A stretch of DNA of 64,000 nucleotides from Planctomycetota bacterium (GTDB lineage Bacteria > Planctomycetota > UBA1135 > GCA-002686595), in contig JAIOPM010000005.1 in NCBI GenBank assembly GCA_021413885.1, positions 62,001 through 126,000 of the forward strand, in the 5' to 3' direction. Position 1 is the stretch's first letter; every line of letters starts with the position of its first letter. The notes under the pieces are model-generated. The model saw only the letters and a program-made list of their open reading frames with translations, was not told the DNA's origin and did no database searches. This document shows positions 1 to 8,946 of the stretch, piece after piece. A program made the position numbers and the translations under genes.

Positions 1-22
1 CGGTCGCTTGGTGGAGCGGTGA
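1..22 (+). CDS. 3' end of an ABC transporter ATP-binding protein (partial)
   Basis: The first bases read in frame as GRLVER followed by TGA at 20-22. The stop overlaps the GTG start of the permease at 19. A C-terminus of this kind is common in LolD/MacB-type ATPases, and such an ATPase is the expected partner of the FtsX-like permease that follows. Only six codons are visible, so the identity is inferred from context. Confidence 0.4.
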
Positions 23-2544
23 TCCGCTACCTCGAGCTCGCGAGCTTGCGCTGGCTCTTGCGCCATCGCTGGCAGCTCGCGGCGGCGGTGCTCGGCGTCG
101 CGCTCGGCCTTGCGTGCGTCGTCGGCGTCGAACTCGCGTCGCGCAGCGCGTTGGCGTCGTTCGAACGCTCGACCCGCGCGCTCGCCGGCCGCGCGACGCA
201 CTCGATCTCGGCCGGGCCCGACGGCGTCGACGAGCGCGACTACTCCGCGCTCGTGCGCGCGTTCCCGACGCTCGACTTCGCGCCGATCCTCGAACGCGAC
301 GTGCGTTTGAAGGCGAGCGAGTCGTTGCCGTTGGTGTTGACCGGCGTCGACGCGAACGCGGAGCTGCGACTGCGCGCGGACAGCTTGCCGACGCTACCGC
401 TCGACGAGCATGCGACCGATCCGCGCGCCGTGTGGCTCGCGCGCGCGACCGCCGAACGTGCCGGGCTCGCGGCGGGCGCGCAGATCGAGCTCCTGATCGA
501 CGGCCGCACCGTCCCCGCGACGCTCGCCGGCCTGCTCGACGCACACGATCCCGGCGCGGCCGCCGCACTCGGCGGACGCTTGTTCGCCGACCTCGCGACC
601 GTGCAGACGCTGACCGGTTCGACCGGACGCCTCTCGCGCATCGACGTCCGCGTCGAAGACGCGGCGACGCGCGAACGCCTGATCGCCGCGCTCCCGCCGA
701 ATGCGGTGCTCGACGCGGTCGATGCGCGCGCGGGCGAGCTCGAGCGCATGAGCCGCGCGATGCGCTTCAACCTGCGCGCGCTCGCGCTGCTCGCGTTGTT
801 CGTCGGCGCGTTCCTGGTGTACGACACGTCGACGTTCTCCGTCGTCCAACGGCGCGAGCTCTTCGGCCGCATGCGCGCGCTCGGCGCCGATCGATCGACG
901 TTGTTCGCGACCGTCGCGCACGAGGCGCTGTGGGTCGGGCTCGCAGGTTCGAGCCTCGGACTGGTCCTCGGCATCGCCGTCGCGCATGCGTTGGTCGCAC
1001 CGCTCGCGCGGACGTTGACCGATCTCTACACGCCGGTCGGCGTTGTCGAGCTCGATCTCTCGCCGACGTTCCTCGCTTCCGCCGCGGCGCTCGGCGTCGT
1101 CGCGACGTTGGTCGGCGCACTGTTGCCCGCGCTCGAAGCCGCGGCGTCGCCGGCGCGTCAAGCGATGGCGCGTTCGTTCCTCGAGGACCGCGCGCGGCGT
1201 TTGGTCCGGCCGCTCGCATGGACGGCGTTCGGCCTCGCGCTCGCCGCCGTCGCGCTGCTCGCGCTGTCGCGCACCAGCGTCCTCGCCGCGTTGGTCGCCG
1301 TCTTCGCGGTGTTCGCGGCGGCGGGTTGCATCGCACCGCTGGTGACGAGCCTCGCGTCGCGTGGCGCGGCGAAGCTCGCGACGAGACTCGGCGGTTCGCT
1401 CGAGCGCATCGCCGCGCGCAGCGTCGAAGCCGCCCTCTCGCGCACCGCGGTCGCCGTCGCGGCGCTCTCGGTCGCGCTCGGGACGTCGCTCGCGATGGGC
1501 GCGATGGTGTCGAGCTTCCGCGGCACGCTCGAGCGCTGGCTCGGCCGCACGCTCTCCGCCGACGTCTACGTCTCGGCGCCGCACCCGACAGCGAGCCGTT
1601 CCGACGGCGCGCTCGATCCCGCGCTGATCGACGCGTTGACGCACCTCGAGGGCGTCGAGGCCGTCGCGGCGAACCGCGGCGTCGAGTTGCGTTCCGGCGA
1701 CGACGCGTGGTTCCTCAATGCGGTCGCCGGGCCGGAGCGCGAGCGCGCGAGCTACCGCTTGCTCGAAGGCGAACCCGAAAGCGCTTGGAAGAATCTCGAA
1801 GGTGACGAGATCTTCGTGTCGGAGGCGTTCGCGCGTTCGCGCGGCCTCGGCGTCGGCGGCGTGCTCGCGGTGCCGACCGCGCACGGCAAGGTCGATGCGC
1901 GCATCGCCGCGGTCTTCCAGGACTACGCGACCGATCGCGGCTACGTGTTGGTCGCGCGGCCGACGTACGACCGTTGGTTCGCCGATCGTTCGATCAGCGG
2001 CGTCGGGTTGTATCTCGCGGAAGGCGTCGATCCGGAAGCGACGGTCGCGCGGATTCGCGACGAGCTCGCGCCCGACCGCGCGATCGGTGTGCGCTCGAAC
2101 GCGTCGCTGCGCGAGGCGACGTTCACGATCTTCGACCGCACGTTCGCGGTCGCGCGGGCGCTCGAGTTGTTCGCGACGTTGGTCGCGGCGCTCGCGTGTC
2201 TGTCGAGCCTCGCGGCGCTCGAGTTCGAGCGCGCGCGGGAGCTCGCGTTGCTGCGCGCGGAAGGCCTCGGGCCGGTCGGCGTCGTGCGGCTCGTCCTCGG
2301 GCGCAGCACGTTGGTCGGCGTGATCGCGGCGGCGCTCGCGCTGCCGGTCGGGCTCGCGCTCGCGGCGTTGCTCGTCTTCGAGATGCAACCGCGCGCGTTC
2401 GGTTGGACGCTCGAGTGGAGCGTCGACGGCTTCGCGATCGCGCGGATCGCGCTGCTCGCGGTCGCTGCCGCCTTCGTGGCGGGCATCGTGCCCGCGTGGA
2501 GTGCGTTGCGTTCGAGCCCGGCGCGGGCGCTCGCGGAGGAATGA
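19..2544 (+). CDS. FtsX/MacB-type ABC transporter permease
   Basis: 841-residue inner-membrane protein with the layout of a double FtsX permease. There is one N-terminal helix (about residues 15-38), a large periplasmic region, three helices around 255-400, further helices near 400-450 and 470-500, a second periplasmic domain (about 510-700), and a final three-helix block that ends close to the C-terminus. This arrangement is that of the AttF/AttG or LolC/E class, which works with a cytoplasmic ATPase to move lipids or lipoproteins or to transmit mechanical force. The GTG start is preceded by GGTGGAG and overlaps the stop of a presumed ATPase. The gene overlaps the next one by ATGA, so ATPase, permease and lipocalin form one operon. 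The substrate cannot be read from the sequence. Confidence 0.85.
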   Translation: MIRYLELASLRWLLRHRWQLAAAVLGVALGLACVVGVELASRSALASFERSTRALAGRATHSISAGPDGVDERDYSALVRAFPTLDFAPILERDVRLKASESLPLVLTGVDANAELRLRADSLPTLPLDEHATDPRAVWLARATAERAGLAAGAQIELLIDGRTVPATLAGLLDAHDPGAAAALGGRLFADLATVQTLTGSTGRLSRIDVRVEDAATRERLIAALPPNAVLDAVDARAGELERMSRAMRFNLRALALLALFVGAFLVYDTSTFSVVQRRELFGRMRALGADRSTLFATVAHEALWVGLAGSSLGLVLGIAVAHALVAPLARTLTDLYTPVGVVELDLSPTFLASAAALGVVATLVGALLPALEAAASPARQAMARSFLEDRARRLVRPLAWTAFGLALAAVALLALSRTSVLAALVAVFAVFAAAGCIAPLVTSLASRGAAKLATRLGGSLERIAARSVEAALSRTAVAVAALSVALGTSLAMGAMVSSFRGTLERWLGRTLSADVYVSAPHPTASRSDGALDPALIDALTHLEGVEAVAANRGVELRSGDDAWFLNAVAGPERERASYRLLEGEPESAWKNLEGDEIFVSEAFARSRGLGVGGVLAVPTAHGKVDARIAAVFQDYATDRGYVLVARPTYDRWFADRSISGVGLYLAEGVDPEATVARIRDELAPDRAIGVRSNASLREATFTIFDRTFAVARALELFATLVAALACLSSLAALEFERARELALLRAEGLGPVGVVRLVLGRSTLVGVIAAALALPVGLALAALLVFEMQPRAFGWTLEWSVDGFAIARIALLAVAAAFVAGIVPAWSALRSSPARALAEE

Positions 2545-3737
2545 GCATGTCGCCGACTCGCTTGCGCTTGTTGCTCCGCGCGCCGCTGGTCGTCGCGTTG
2601 CTCGCGTTCGGTGTCGTCGCCGCGTTGACGCTGACGCGCGGAACGCGCAAGGTGAGCTCGTCGCGGATGTCCGCGGTCGCCGCGCTCGGCTCACAAGTCG
2701 ATCCGGGCTTCGAACGCGCGCTCGAGCCGCGGCCGTTCGAGTTCCCGCGCGATCACGGACCGCATCCGACCTTCCAGACCGAGTGGTGGTACTTCACCGG
2801 TCATCTCGCCGACGCGAGCGGTCGACGCTTCGGCTTCGAGCTGACGTTCTTCCGCCGCGCGCTCGCGGTCGACGCGCCGACCTCGCCGTCGGCGTGGGCC
2901 GCGCGCGACGTCTACATGGCGCACTTCGCGCTCACCGACGAAGCGGGCGACCGCTTCCGAGCCGACGAACGCTTCGAACGCGGCACGCTCGAACTCGCTG
3001 GCAGCGCGGCCGAGCCTTGGCGCGTGTGGGTCGGACCGTGGAGCGCGCAGAGCGTGGGCGCCGACTTCCTTCCGTTGACGCTCACCGCCGCGAACGAGCG
3101 CATGTCGCTCTTCCTCGAACTCGCGCCGAGCGAGCGCCTCGTGCCGAACGGCGACGACGGTCTGTCGCGCAAGGGCTCCGCCGCGGGCAACGCGTCGTAC
3201 TACTACTCGATGCCGCAGCTCGCGGCGCGCGGCAGCGTCGGGCTCGACGGCGCGACGTTCGACGTCGTCGGCGACGCATGGCTCGACCGCGAGTGGAGCA
3301 CCAGCGCGCTCGAGCCCGACCTCGTCGGCTGGGATTGGTTCGCGATCGGGCTCGACGACGGACGCGACTTGATGCTCTATCGCTTGCGTCGCGCCGACGG
3401 TTCGGCGTCGCCGGCGTCGGCCGCGACGTTGGTCGAACGCGACGGCGCGCGTCGTTCGCTCGCGGCGAACGAGTTCGCGATCGAGGAGGTCGCGACGTGG
3501 ACGAGCGAGCGCACCGGCGCCGTCTACCCGGCGCAGTGGCGCGTGCGCGTGCCGTCGGCGGCGCTCGAGCTCGACGTCGAGCCGTGGGTCGCGGATCAGG
3601 AGCTCGCGCTCTCGTTCGCGTACTGGGAAGGCGCGTGCGACGTGAAGCGCGACGGCGCCAAGATCGGCCGCGCGTACGTCGAGCTCGTCGGCTACGCGCC
3701 GGTCGCTTCGCGCTCGGATTCCGCCGCCGCGCGTTGA
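2541..3737 (+). CDS. AttH/CrtC-like lipocalin-fold protein (carotenoid 1,2-hydratase family)
   Basis: 398 residues. The N-terminal hydrophobic segment (about 8-28) is a signal anchor or signal peptide. The mature part has the family motif HGPHPTFQTEWWYFTG at about residue 75, followed by FGFELTFFRR. It also has the central AWLDREWS and GWDWFAIGLDDG motifs typical of hydroxyneurosporene synthase/AttH proteins (tandem lipocalin-like domains). AttH proteins are found as the fourth gene of ATPase-permease operons, which fits the 4-base overlap with the upstream permease. The likely role is a periplasmic partner or lipid-binding component. A carotenoid hydratase role is less likely, because no carotenoid genes are nearby. 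The last 46 bases overlap the convergent transporter gene on the other strand. Confidence 0.85.
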   Translation: MSMSPTRLRLLLRAPLVVALLAFGVVAALTLTRGTRKVSSSRMSAVAALGSQVDPGFERALEPRPFEFPRDHGPHPTFQTEWWYFTGHLADASGRRFGFELTFFRRALAVDAPTSPSAWAARDVYMAHFALTDEAGDRFRADERFERGTLELAGSAAEPWRVWVGPWSAQSVGADFLPLTLTAANERMSLFLELAPSERLVPNGDDGLSRKGSAAGNASYYYSMPQLAARGSVGLDGATFDVVGDAWLDREWSTSALEPDLVGWDWFAIGLDDGRDLMLYRLRRADGSASPASAATLVERDGARRSLAANEFAIEEVATWTSERTGAVYPAQWRVRVPSAALELDVEPWVADQELALSFAYWEGACDVKRDGAKIGRAYVELVGYAPVASRSDSAAAR

Positions 3738-5062
3738 CCGGCGCCGACGTCGACGAACGCGAGCAACACCGCGCCGACCAGGAAGAACGGCGCGACCGAG
3801 AGCACCGCGGGGCCGGTGGCACCTGAGTGTTCGAGGACCAGGCCATAGACCAACGGCCCGAGGATCGCCGAGAAGCGTTCGAGCGACGAGAAGAGGCCGA
3901 AGCACTCCGCCGACTTGTGCTTGGGCACCAGCGACGCGAAGAGCGAGCGCGACAACGCTTGGCAACCGCCGAGCGACGCCGCGACTAACAACGCGAGCAA
4001 GTAGAACTCGCGCGTCGTGCTCATCCGCGACGCGACCAACGTCGCCGCGAGGAACGACGCGAGCGCGACGAAGATCATGCGCTTCGCACCGAAGCGTCCG
4101 GCCGCCCAGCCGAACAGGAACGCGAACGGCATCCCGACGAACTGCACCAACAGGAACGCGCCGATCAAATTGCCCTGCGACATGCCGATGTGCGAGCCCA
4201 GCAAACTCGACATCCGGATGATCGTGCCGATGCCGTCGGAGTACGCGAAGAACGCGAGCATGAAGATCACCGCGTGGCGATGGCGCTTCAACTCGCGCAC
4301 CGTCTCCCACAAACGCGTGAACGCAACGCGCCACGGCGAACCGGCGCCGGTCTCGTCGCGTTCGAGCGTGCGCGGCGGTTCCTTCACGCCGCGGAAGAGC
4401 GGGATCGAGAACACGAGCCACCACACCGCGACCGACAGGAACGAGAGCCGCGTCGGCAACGTCGGATCCGCGCCGTCGAGGCCGAACCAATCCGGCCGTT
4501 GGATCCACGCGAGGTTGAGCGCGAGCAACAAGCCGCCGCCGAGGTAGCCGAGCGCGTAACCGCCGCTCGACACGCGATCGAGCTCGTCCGCGCGCGCGAC
4601 GTGCGGCAGGAGCGAGTCGTAGAACACCATCGAGCCGATCGCGCCGAGGTTCGCGAGGCCGAACGCGACCAGCGCGAAGAGCCACTCGCCGCGTTGGATC
4701 CAGAACATCGACGCGGTCGCCGCGGCGCCGACGAACAGGAAGGCGGCGAGCCAGCGCTTGCGTCGCCCCGAGAAGTCCGCGACCGCGCCGAGCACCGGCG
4801 CCGAGATCGCCGCGAGCGCGAGACACAGCGTCGTCGCGCGCGTGAAGCGTCCGTCGGCGACGCGCGGGTCGAGCCCTTCGGCCGCGACCTTCGCGTAGTA
4901 GATCGGGAACACGGCGGTGATCACCGTGGTCCACAGCGCGGAGTTCGCCCAGTCGTAGAACGCCCACGCGACGTGCTCACGCCGCGTCAGCCCGAGACGC
5001 GCGAGGAAGCGCGGAACTCCGCGTTCCGCTCCGTTCGCAGGCCCCGCGTCGGTGCCGCTCAC
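3692..5062 (-). CDS. MFS transporter, UMF1 (Atg22-like) family
   Basis: 456-residue integral membrane protein. The motif WAFYDWANSALWTTVI near residue 35 is the signature of the UMF1/Atg22 branch of the major facilitator superfamily. About 12 hydrophobic segments follow, with an MFS loop AVADFSGRRKRWL near 115. Atg22 exports amino acids from yeast vacuoles; bacterial members are uncharacterised, and the substrate here is unknown. Transcription follows the M28 peptidase with a gap of 4 bases. A peptide-degrading enzyme plus an effluxer suggests amino acid or dipeptide handling, but that is inference. The 3' end overlaps the convergent AttH-like gene by 46 bases. Confidence 0.85.
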   Translation of the reverse strand: MSGTDAGPANGAERGVPRFLARLGLTRREHVAWAFYDWANSALWTTVITAVFPIYYAKVAAEGLDPRVADGRFTRATTLCLALAAISAPVLGAVADFSGRRKRWLAAFLFVGAAATASMFWIQRGEWLFALVAFGLANLGAIGSMVFYDSLLPHVARADELDRVSSGGYALGYLGGGLLLALNLAWIQRPDWFGLDGADPTLPTRLSFLSVAVWWLVFSIPLFRGVKEPPRTLERDETGAGSPWRVAFTRLWETVRELKRHRHAVIFMLAFFAYSDGIGTIIRMSSLLGSHIGMSQGNLIGAFLLVQFVGMPFAFLFGWAAGRFGAKRMIFVALASFLAATLVASRMSTTREFYLLALLVAASLGGCQALSRSLFASLVPKHKSAECFGLFSSLERFSAILGPLVYGLVLEHSGATGPAVLSVAPFFLVGAVLLAFVDVGAGQRAAAESEREATGA

Positions 5063-5066
5063 CCGA

Positions 5067-6836
5067 TCAGTGCTTCAGGGCCTCGGTCGCGGCGGCGCGT
5101 CGTTCGGCGCGAGCGGCGCGCTCCTTCTCACCGTTCGACGCGCTCCAATCGAGGACCATCTCGAGCTTCTCCTCGCCGCGCTGCAGCGTGAACGTCTTCT
5201 TCGGTCCGCCCTTCTGCAAGGTCGCGGTGATGTCGTTGCGGCTGGTCATCGCGACGCCGTCGATCGTGAGGATCACGTCGCCTTCCTTCCAACCGGCGGT
5301 CGCCGCGACGCCGGATTCGAAGACCGACGAGACCTTGGTGCCGTCGAGCTGCACGCCCATGCGCCGCGGCTCGAGGCCCTTCATGTTCTCGCGCGAGAGC
5401 AGGGAATCGAGGTTGGCGATCCCGAGCGCGCCGACCGCGACCACGATCGCCGAGTGACGTTGGTAGTCCTGACGCGCGGTCTCGAACGTGTCGTTCTGCG
5501 TGTGGTGGACGAAGTCGTAGTCGGTGTCGCCCGCTTGCTCCCAGAAGAATCCGGGCACGCCCTTCGAGAGGAACGACGCGTGGTCGGAGTCGCCGGAGTT
5601 GCGCAAGCCTTCGCTGACTTCGAGCGTGAACGGCAGCGCCGCGTCGAGCGCGACCACCGGCGCGAAGACCGCGCGGAGATCGGCTTCCATCTCGGGCGTG
5701 CAGACGATTCCGGAGAGGTAGTTGGTGCCGCCGTCGTGGACGAGCACGGCGCTGATGCGCTCGAGTTCCGCCGCATGATCGCGCACGAAGCCCTCGGAGC
5801 CGAAGAGGCCTTGCTCCTCGCCGCTCCACAGTTCGAAACGGATCGTGCGCTTCGGCTTGACGCCCGACTTCGCGAGCAACCGCGCCGCTTCGAGCGTCGT
5901 CGCCACGCCGGTGCCGTTGTCCTGCGCGCCTTCCGCGCCGTCCCAACTGTCGATGTGGCCGCCGACGATCACGTACTCGTCGGGCTTCTCGGAGCCGACC
6001 AGGTCGGCGATCACGTTGTATTGCGTCACCGGCCCCTGATAGAAACGGTTGTCGATGTCGAACTCGAGTTCGACTTCCGCGCCGGCGCGCGCGAGCTCGA
6101 CGATGTGGTCGAACTGGTCGCCGCGCAGGCTGATCTCGACGCGCTTCGGCAGGTCGTTCCAATCGATCTCGTGGGAGCCGTCGGTGATCACGAGCTCGCC
6201 CTTGCGCCCGAACGCGCGCCGCACGCGGCCCGCGATCCCCGCATCGGTCAGCGCGGCGTCGACCTTCTTCCGGAGCTCGGTCGAAGGCCGCTCTTCCTTC
6301 GTGTAGCTCGGCGAGACGATCCACGCGCCGGCGAGACGGCCGTCGAGCGCGGCGAACTCCTCGTCGTTGCGCGGATAGAGGTAAGCGCGAGCCCGCTTCG
6401 GACCGGACGTGCCAGGCGTCCACGCGCGCGTCGTGAAGACGAGGTCGGCGGTTTCCGGCGCGACCAGCGCACCGTGTTGCGGACCGCGGTCGAAGCCGAC
6501 CGGGAAATCGCCCCACGATTCGAGGTGAGCGTCGAGGCCCCACGACGCGAACTCGTCGCGCGTCCACTCGAGCGCTTGCTGCAAGCGGTGCGACGAGGTC
6601 AGGCGCGGGCCGATCTCCTTGCAGAGGTGACGCAAGTGTTCCTCGACTTGGGCATCGCGTTCGGCGAGCGCAATCACGCGCTCGACGTCGGTCAACGCTC
6701 GCGCCGGAGCCGCGTGCGTCGCGGCCGCCGCGGCGGGAGCCGGCGCCGTCTCCGACGCTCGGCAAGCGCCGAGTGCGAAGGCGAAGGAGAGCGAAAGGAC
6801 GGAAAAGAACGCGGTACGGGGGGAACCGTTCGTCAT
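5067..6836 (-). CDS. M28 family zinc aminopeptidase with C-terminal PDZ domain, lipoprotein
   Basis: 589 residues. The N-terminus has a lipoprotein-type signal with lipobox ALGAC at about 21-25, so the protein should be anchored in an outer or inner membrane facing the periplasm. The M28 di-zinc ligands are visible: H294 in GGHIDSWDG, D306 in QDNGTG, E340/E341 in SGEEQG, D368 in HDGG and H444/H445 in FVHHTQND. An insert of about 120 residues between the N-terminal helices and the catalytic core resembles the PA-type insertion of this family. Residues ~490-570 form a PDZ domain (GVAATAGWKEGDVILTIDG). The protein presumably trims peptides in the periplasm. It lies upstream of the UMF1 transporter with a 4-base gap. 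The upstream space is shared divergently with mqnB. Confidence 0.9.
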   Translation of the reverse strand: MTNGSPRTAFFSVLSLSFAFALGACRASETAPAPAAAAATHAAPARALTDVERVIALAERDAQVEEHLRHLCKEIGPRLTSSHRLQQALEWTRDEFASWGLDAHLESWGDFPVGFDRGPQHGALVAPETADLVFTTRAWTPGTSGPKRARAYLYPRNDEEFAALDGRLAGAWIVSPSYTKEERPSTELRKKVDAALTDAGIAGRVRRAFGRKGELVITDGSHEIDWNDLPKRVEISLRGDQFDHIVELARAGAEVELEFDIDNRFYQGPVTQYNVIADLVGSEKPDEYVIVGGHIDSWDGAEGAQDNGTGVATTLEAARLLAKSGVKPKRTIRFELWSGEEQGLFGSEGFVRDHAAELERISAVLVHDGGTNYLSGIVCTPEMEADLRAVFAPVVALDAALPFTLEVSEGLRNSGDSDHASFLSKGVPGFFWEQAGDTDYDFVHHTQNDTFETARQDYQRHSAIVVAVGALGIANLDSLLSRENMKGLEPRRMGVQLDGTKVSSVFESGVAATAGWKEGDVILTIDGVAMTSRNDITATLQKGGPKKTFTLQRGEEKLEMVLDWSASNGEKERAARAERRAAATEALKH

Positions 6837-6958
6837 GGCTTTGGAGTGGCGCGCGGCCGATCGGCCGGCGCGGCGACACCTTAGCAGACGCTCGCGCGCG
6901 AAGCTGTTCGAAGCGGGTAGTCGCTCTCGAGCTTGCGCGCGCGCCGCGTGCGCGAAGA

Positions 6959-7636
6959 ATGGCCGCCATGCGCGCTGCGCCGCCGTTCGGTTCGCCCACG
7001 CTCGTCCTCGTGCCCACCGAGCTCGAGCGCGCGCGGCTCATCGACCTCGGCGGCTTCGGCGCGGGCGCGGCGCTGGTCGACCTCGCAGGCTTCGGCGTCG
7101 CGGCGGCCGGTGCACGCACCGCGGAACGTCTCGCGACGCTGCGACCCGCGCGCGTCGTGCTCGTCGGCATCGCCGGCACGTACGACTCCGCGCGCGCGGG
7201 CGTCGGCACCGCGGTCGAATTCGGTCGCGTCGCGATCGAAGGCATCGGCGTCGGCGCACTCGACGCTTACTTGCCGCCGCCGAAGCTCGGCTTCCCGCAG
7301 TGGCCGGGCGACGCGAGCGGAATGAAGCCGATCTTCGATGAGCTCGAGCTCGCGGGCGACTCGTCCGCGTTGCTGTTGACGACCGCCGCGGCGAGCGCGA
7401 ACGCAACGGAGGCGTGCATGCGCCGCGCGCGTTTCCCCGACGCGCTCGGCGAAGACATGGAGGGCTTCGCGGTCGCTCTCGCTTGCGCGCTCGCGCACAC
7501 GCCGCTCTCGATCGTGCGCGGCTTCTCGAACATCGTCGGCGATCGCGATTCGAAGAACTGGCGCGTGCCCGCGGCGCTCGCGGCGGCGCGGCTCGCGACG
7601 TTGAGGCTGCTCGAACGCGAAGCGGGGCGCGCGTGA
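6959..7636 (+). CDS. mqnB: Futalosine hydrolase
   Basis: 225 residues in the nucleoside phosphorylase/hydrolase (PNP/UDP) fold. Family features are LVGIAGTYD near residue 62, VGTAVEFGRVAIEG with the EGIGVG segment, and EDMEGFAVALAC near 165, whose ME(G)F motif holds the ribose/base. MqnB cleaves futalosine to dehypoxanthine futalosine in the futalosine route to menaquinone. The first ATG (6959) is chosen; an alternative ATG lies nine bases on. The stop overlaps the GTG start of mqnD by four bases, so the two menaquinone steps are co-transcribed. mqnA and mqnC are not in the window. Confidence 0.9.
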   Translation: MAAMRAAPPFGSPTLVLVPTELERARLIDLGGFGAGAALVDLAGFGVAAAGARTAERLATLRPARVVLVGIAGTYDSARAGVGTAVEFGRVAIEGIGVGALDAYLPPPKLGFPQWPGDASGMKPIFDELELAGDSSALLLTTAAASANATEACMRRARFPDALGEDMEGFAVALACALAHTPLSIVRGFSNIVGDRDSKNWRVPAALAAARLATLRLLEREAGRA

Positions 7637-8874
7637 GCGAGCGTTTGTGCGTCGGCCTGTCGACGTGTCCGAACGACACGTTCGCGTTCCACGGCCTGGT
7701 CGAGCGACGCGTCGACCTCCACGGTTTCGAGTTCGAGTTCGTGTTCGGCGACGTCGAGGAGCTCAACGCGCGCCTCGCGCGCGGCGACCTCGCGGTGTCG
7801 AAAGGCAGCTTCGCGGCCGGGCTCGGGCTCGCGCGCGACCTGTGCGTGTTGCCGGTCGGCGCCGCGCTCGGCTTCGGCGTCGGACCGGTGTTGCTCGCGC
7901 GTCCGGGCGCGCCGCGCGCGAAGGACGGCAAGCTCGCGGGCCGCGTGCTCGCGCCGGGCGCGGGGACGACGGCGAACTTGCTCTACCGCGGTTTCCATCC
8001 CGACGAGGGCCGCGTCGAACAGACCGTGTTCTCGGCGATCCTTCCGGCGCTCGAACGCGGCGAAGCCGACTACGGCGCGTGCATCCACGAAGCGCGCTTC
8101 ACGTGGCGCGAGCACGCGCTCGAGTTCGTCGAGGACCTCGGCGCGACGTGGGAGCGCGCGACCCAATTGCCGCTGCCGCTCGGCGGGATCCTCGCCCGCA
8201 AGGACCTCGGCGCCGCGCGGCTCGCGCGCGTGTCGTCGGCGCTGCGCGATTCGCTCGAGTACGGCGCTGCGCACCGCGACGAGGCGCTCACGACGATGCG
8301 CGCACACGCGCAAGAGCTCGACGACGCGGTGCTGTGGAAGCACGTCGAGCTCTACGTCAACGCGGAGACGTTCGCGTTGTCGCCGGAAGGTGCGCGCGCT
8401 CTCGAACGCTTGGCCGAGTTCGCGCGGCGCGCGAGTTGGCTCGCCGACGACGCGCCCGAGCTCGAGATCGCGCACACGCGCGCGATCGCCCGACTCTTCC
8501 GCATCGCGACGCGCGAGGACGTCGACGACTTGCGCGGCGGGAAGTTCACGGCGTTCGACGCTCGCGCGCTCGCGCCCGACGGATTCGTGCACCTGTCGTT
8601 CGCGGATCAGGTCGTGGGCACGCTCGAGCGCCACTACGCCTCCCCCGAACGTGCGTGGTTGCTCGAAGTCGATCGTCAGCGCGCGCGCGCACAGCTGCGG
8701 CTCGAACCGTCGCGCGGCGGAGCGCTCTTCCCCCACCTCTACCGCGGCTTCGAAGCCGGCGACATCGTCGGCGGTTGGCCACTCGTGCGCGGACGCGACG
8801 GCTGGTCGCTGCCGAGCCTCGCCGCGGCGGCGCGCTTCGATCCCGTCGCGGCGCGCGCGCTCACGGCGCTCTAG
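7633..8874 (+). CDS. mqnD: 1,4-dihydroxy-6-naphthoate synthase (MqnD) fused to a DUF952-like domain
   Basis: 413 residues, against about 275 for typical MqnD. Residues 1-~275 are MqnD: LSTCPNDTFAFHGL at the N-terminus, LAVSKGSFAAGL around 55-67, the glycine-rich GVGPVLLARPG, and EADYGACIHEARF. MqnD converts cyclic dehypoxanthine futalosine to 1,4-dihydroxy-6-naphthoate. From about 285 the protein continues with LFRIATREDV, DGFVHLSFADQVVGTLERHY and LFPHLYRGF. These are the hallmarks of DUF952, a small domain usually found as a separate protein. The fusion is uninterrupted in one frame. The start is a GTG overlapping the mqnB stop. A strong terminator follows. The function of DUF952 is unknown. 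Confidence 0.88.
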   Translation: MSERLCVGLSTCPNDTFAFHGLVERRVDLHGFEFEFVFGDVEELNARLARGDLAVSKGSFAAGLGLARDLCVLPVGAALGFGVGPVLLARPGAPRAKDGKLAGRVLAPGAGTTANLLYRGFHPDEGRVEQTVFSAILPALERGEADYGACIHEARFTWREHALEFVEDLGATWERATQLPLPLGGILARKDLGAARLARVSSALRDSLEYGAAHRDEALTTMRAHAQELDDAVLWKHVELYVNAETFALSPEGARALERLAEFARRASWLADDAPELEIAHTRAIARLFRIATREDVDDLRGGKFTAFDARALAPDGFVHLSFADQVVGTLERHYASPERAWLLEVDRQRARAQLRLEPSRGGALFPHLYRGFEAGDIVGGWPLVRGRDGWSLPSLAAAARFDPVAARALTAL

Positions 8875-8881
8875 AAACGAC

Positions 8882-8916
8882 AAAGGCGCCCGACGGCAAA
8901 GCCGTCCGGCGCCTTC
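8882..8916. terminator. Bidirectional hairpin terminator between mqnD and the mini-histone gene
   Basis: The stem is AAGGCGCCCGACGGC pairing with GCCGTCCGGCGCCTT around an AAA loop: 15 pairs with one mismatch. It lies 8 bases after the mqnD stop and about 30 bases after the stop of the convergent gene. It therefore ends transcription from both sides; A and T runs at the stem base are short. Confidence 0.75.
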
Positions 8917-8946
8917 GCGATCAGTCCGATCCGGATCGAACGCGGA

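Noticed and set aside
394-2694. Long open frame (766 codons) on the minus strand opposite the FtsX permease
   Set aside because: Its composition is Arg/Asp/Glu-rich with no hydrophobic core. It mirrors the GC3 bias of the permease, which has clear membrane helices and motifs.
5188-5457. Small plus-strand frames within the M28 peptidase and similar short frames elsewhere
   Set aside because: All lie antisense inside strongly supported genes, without ribosome sites or recognisable content.
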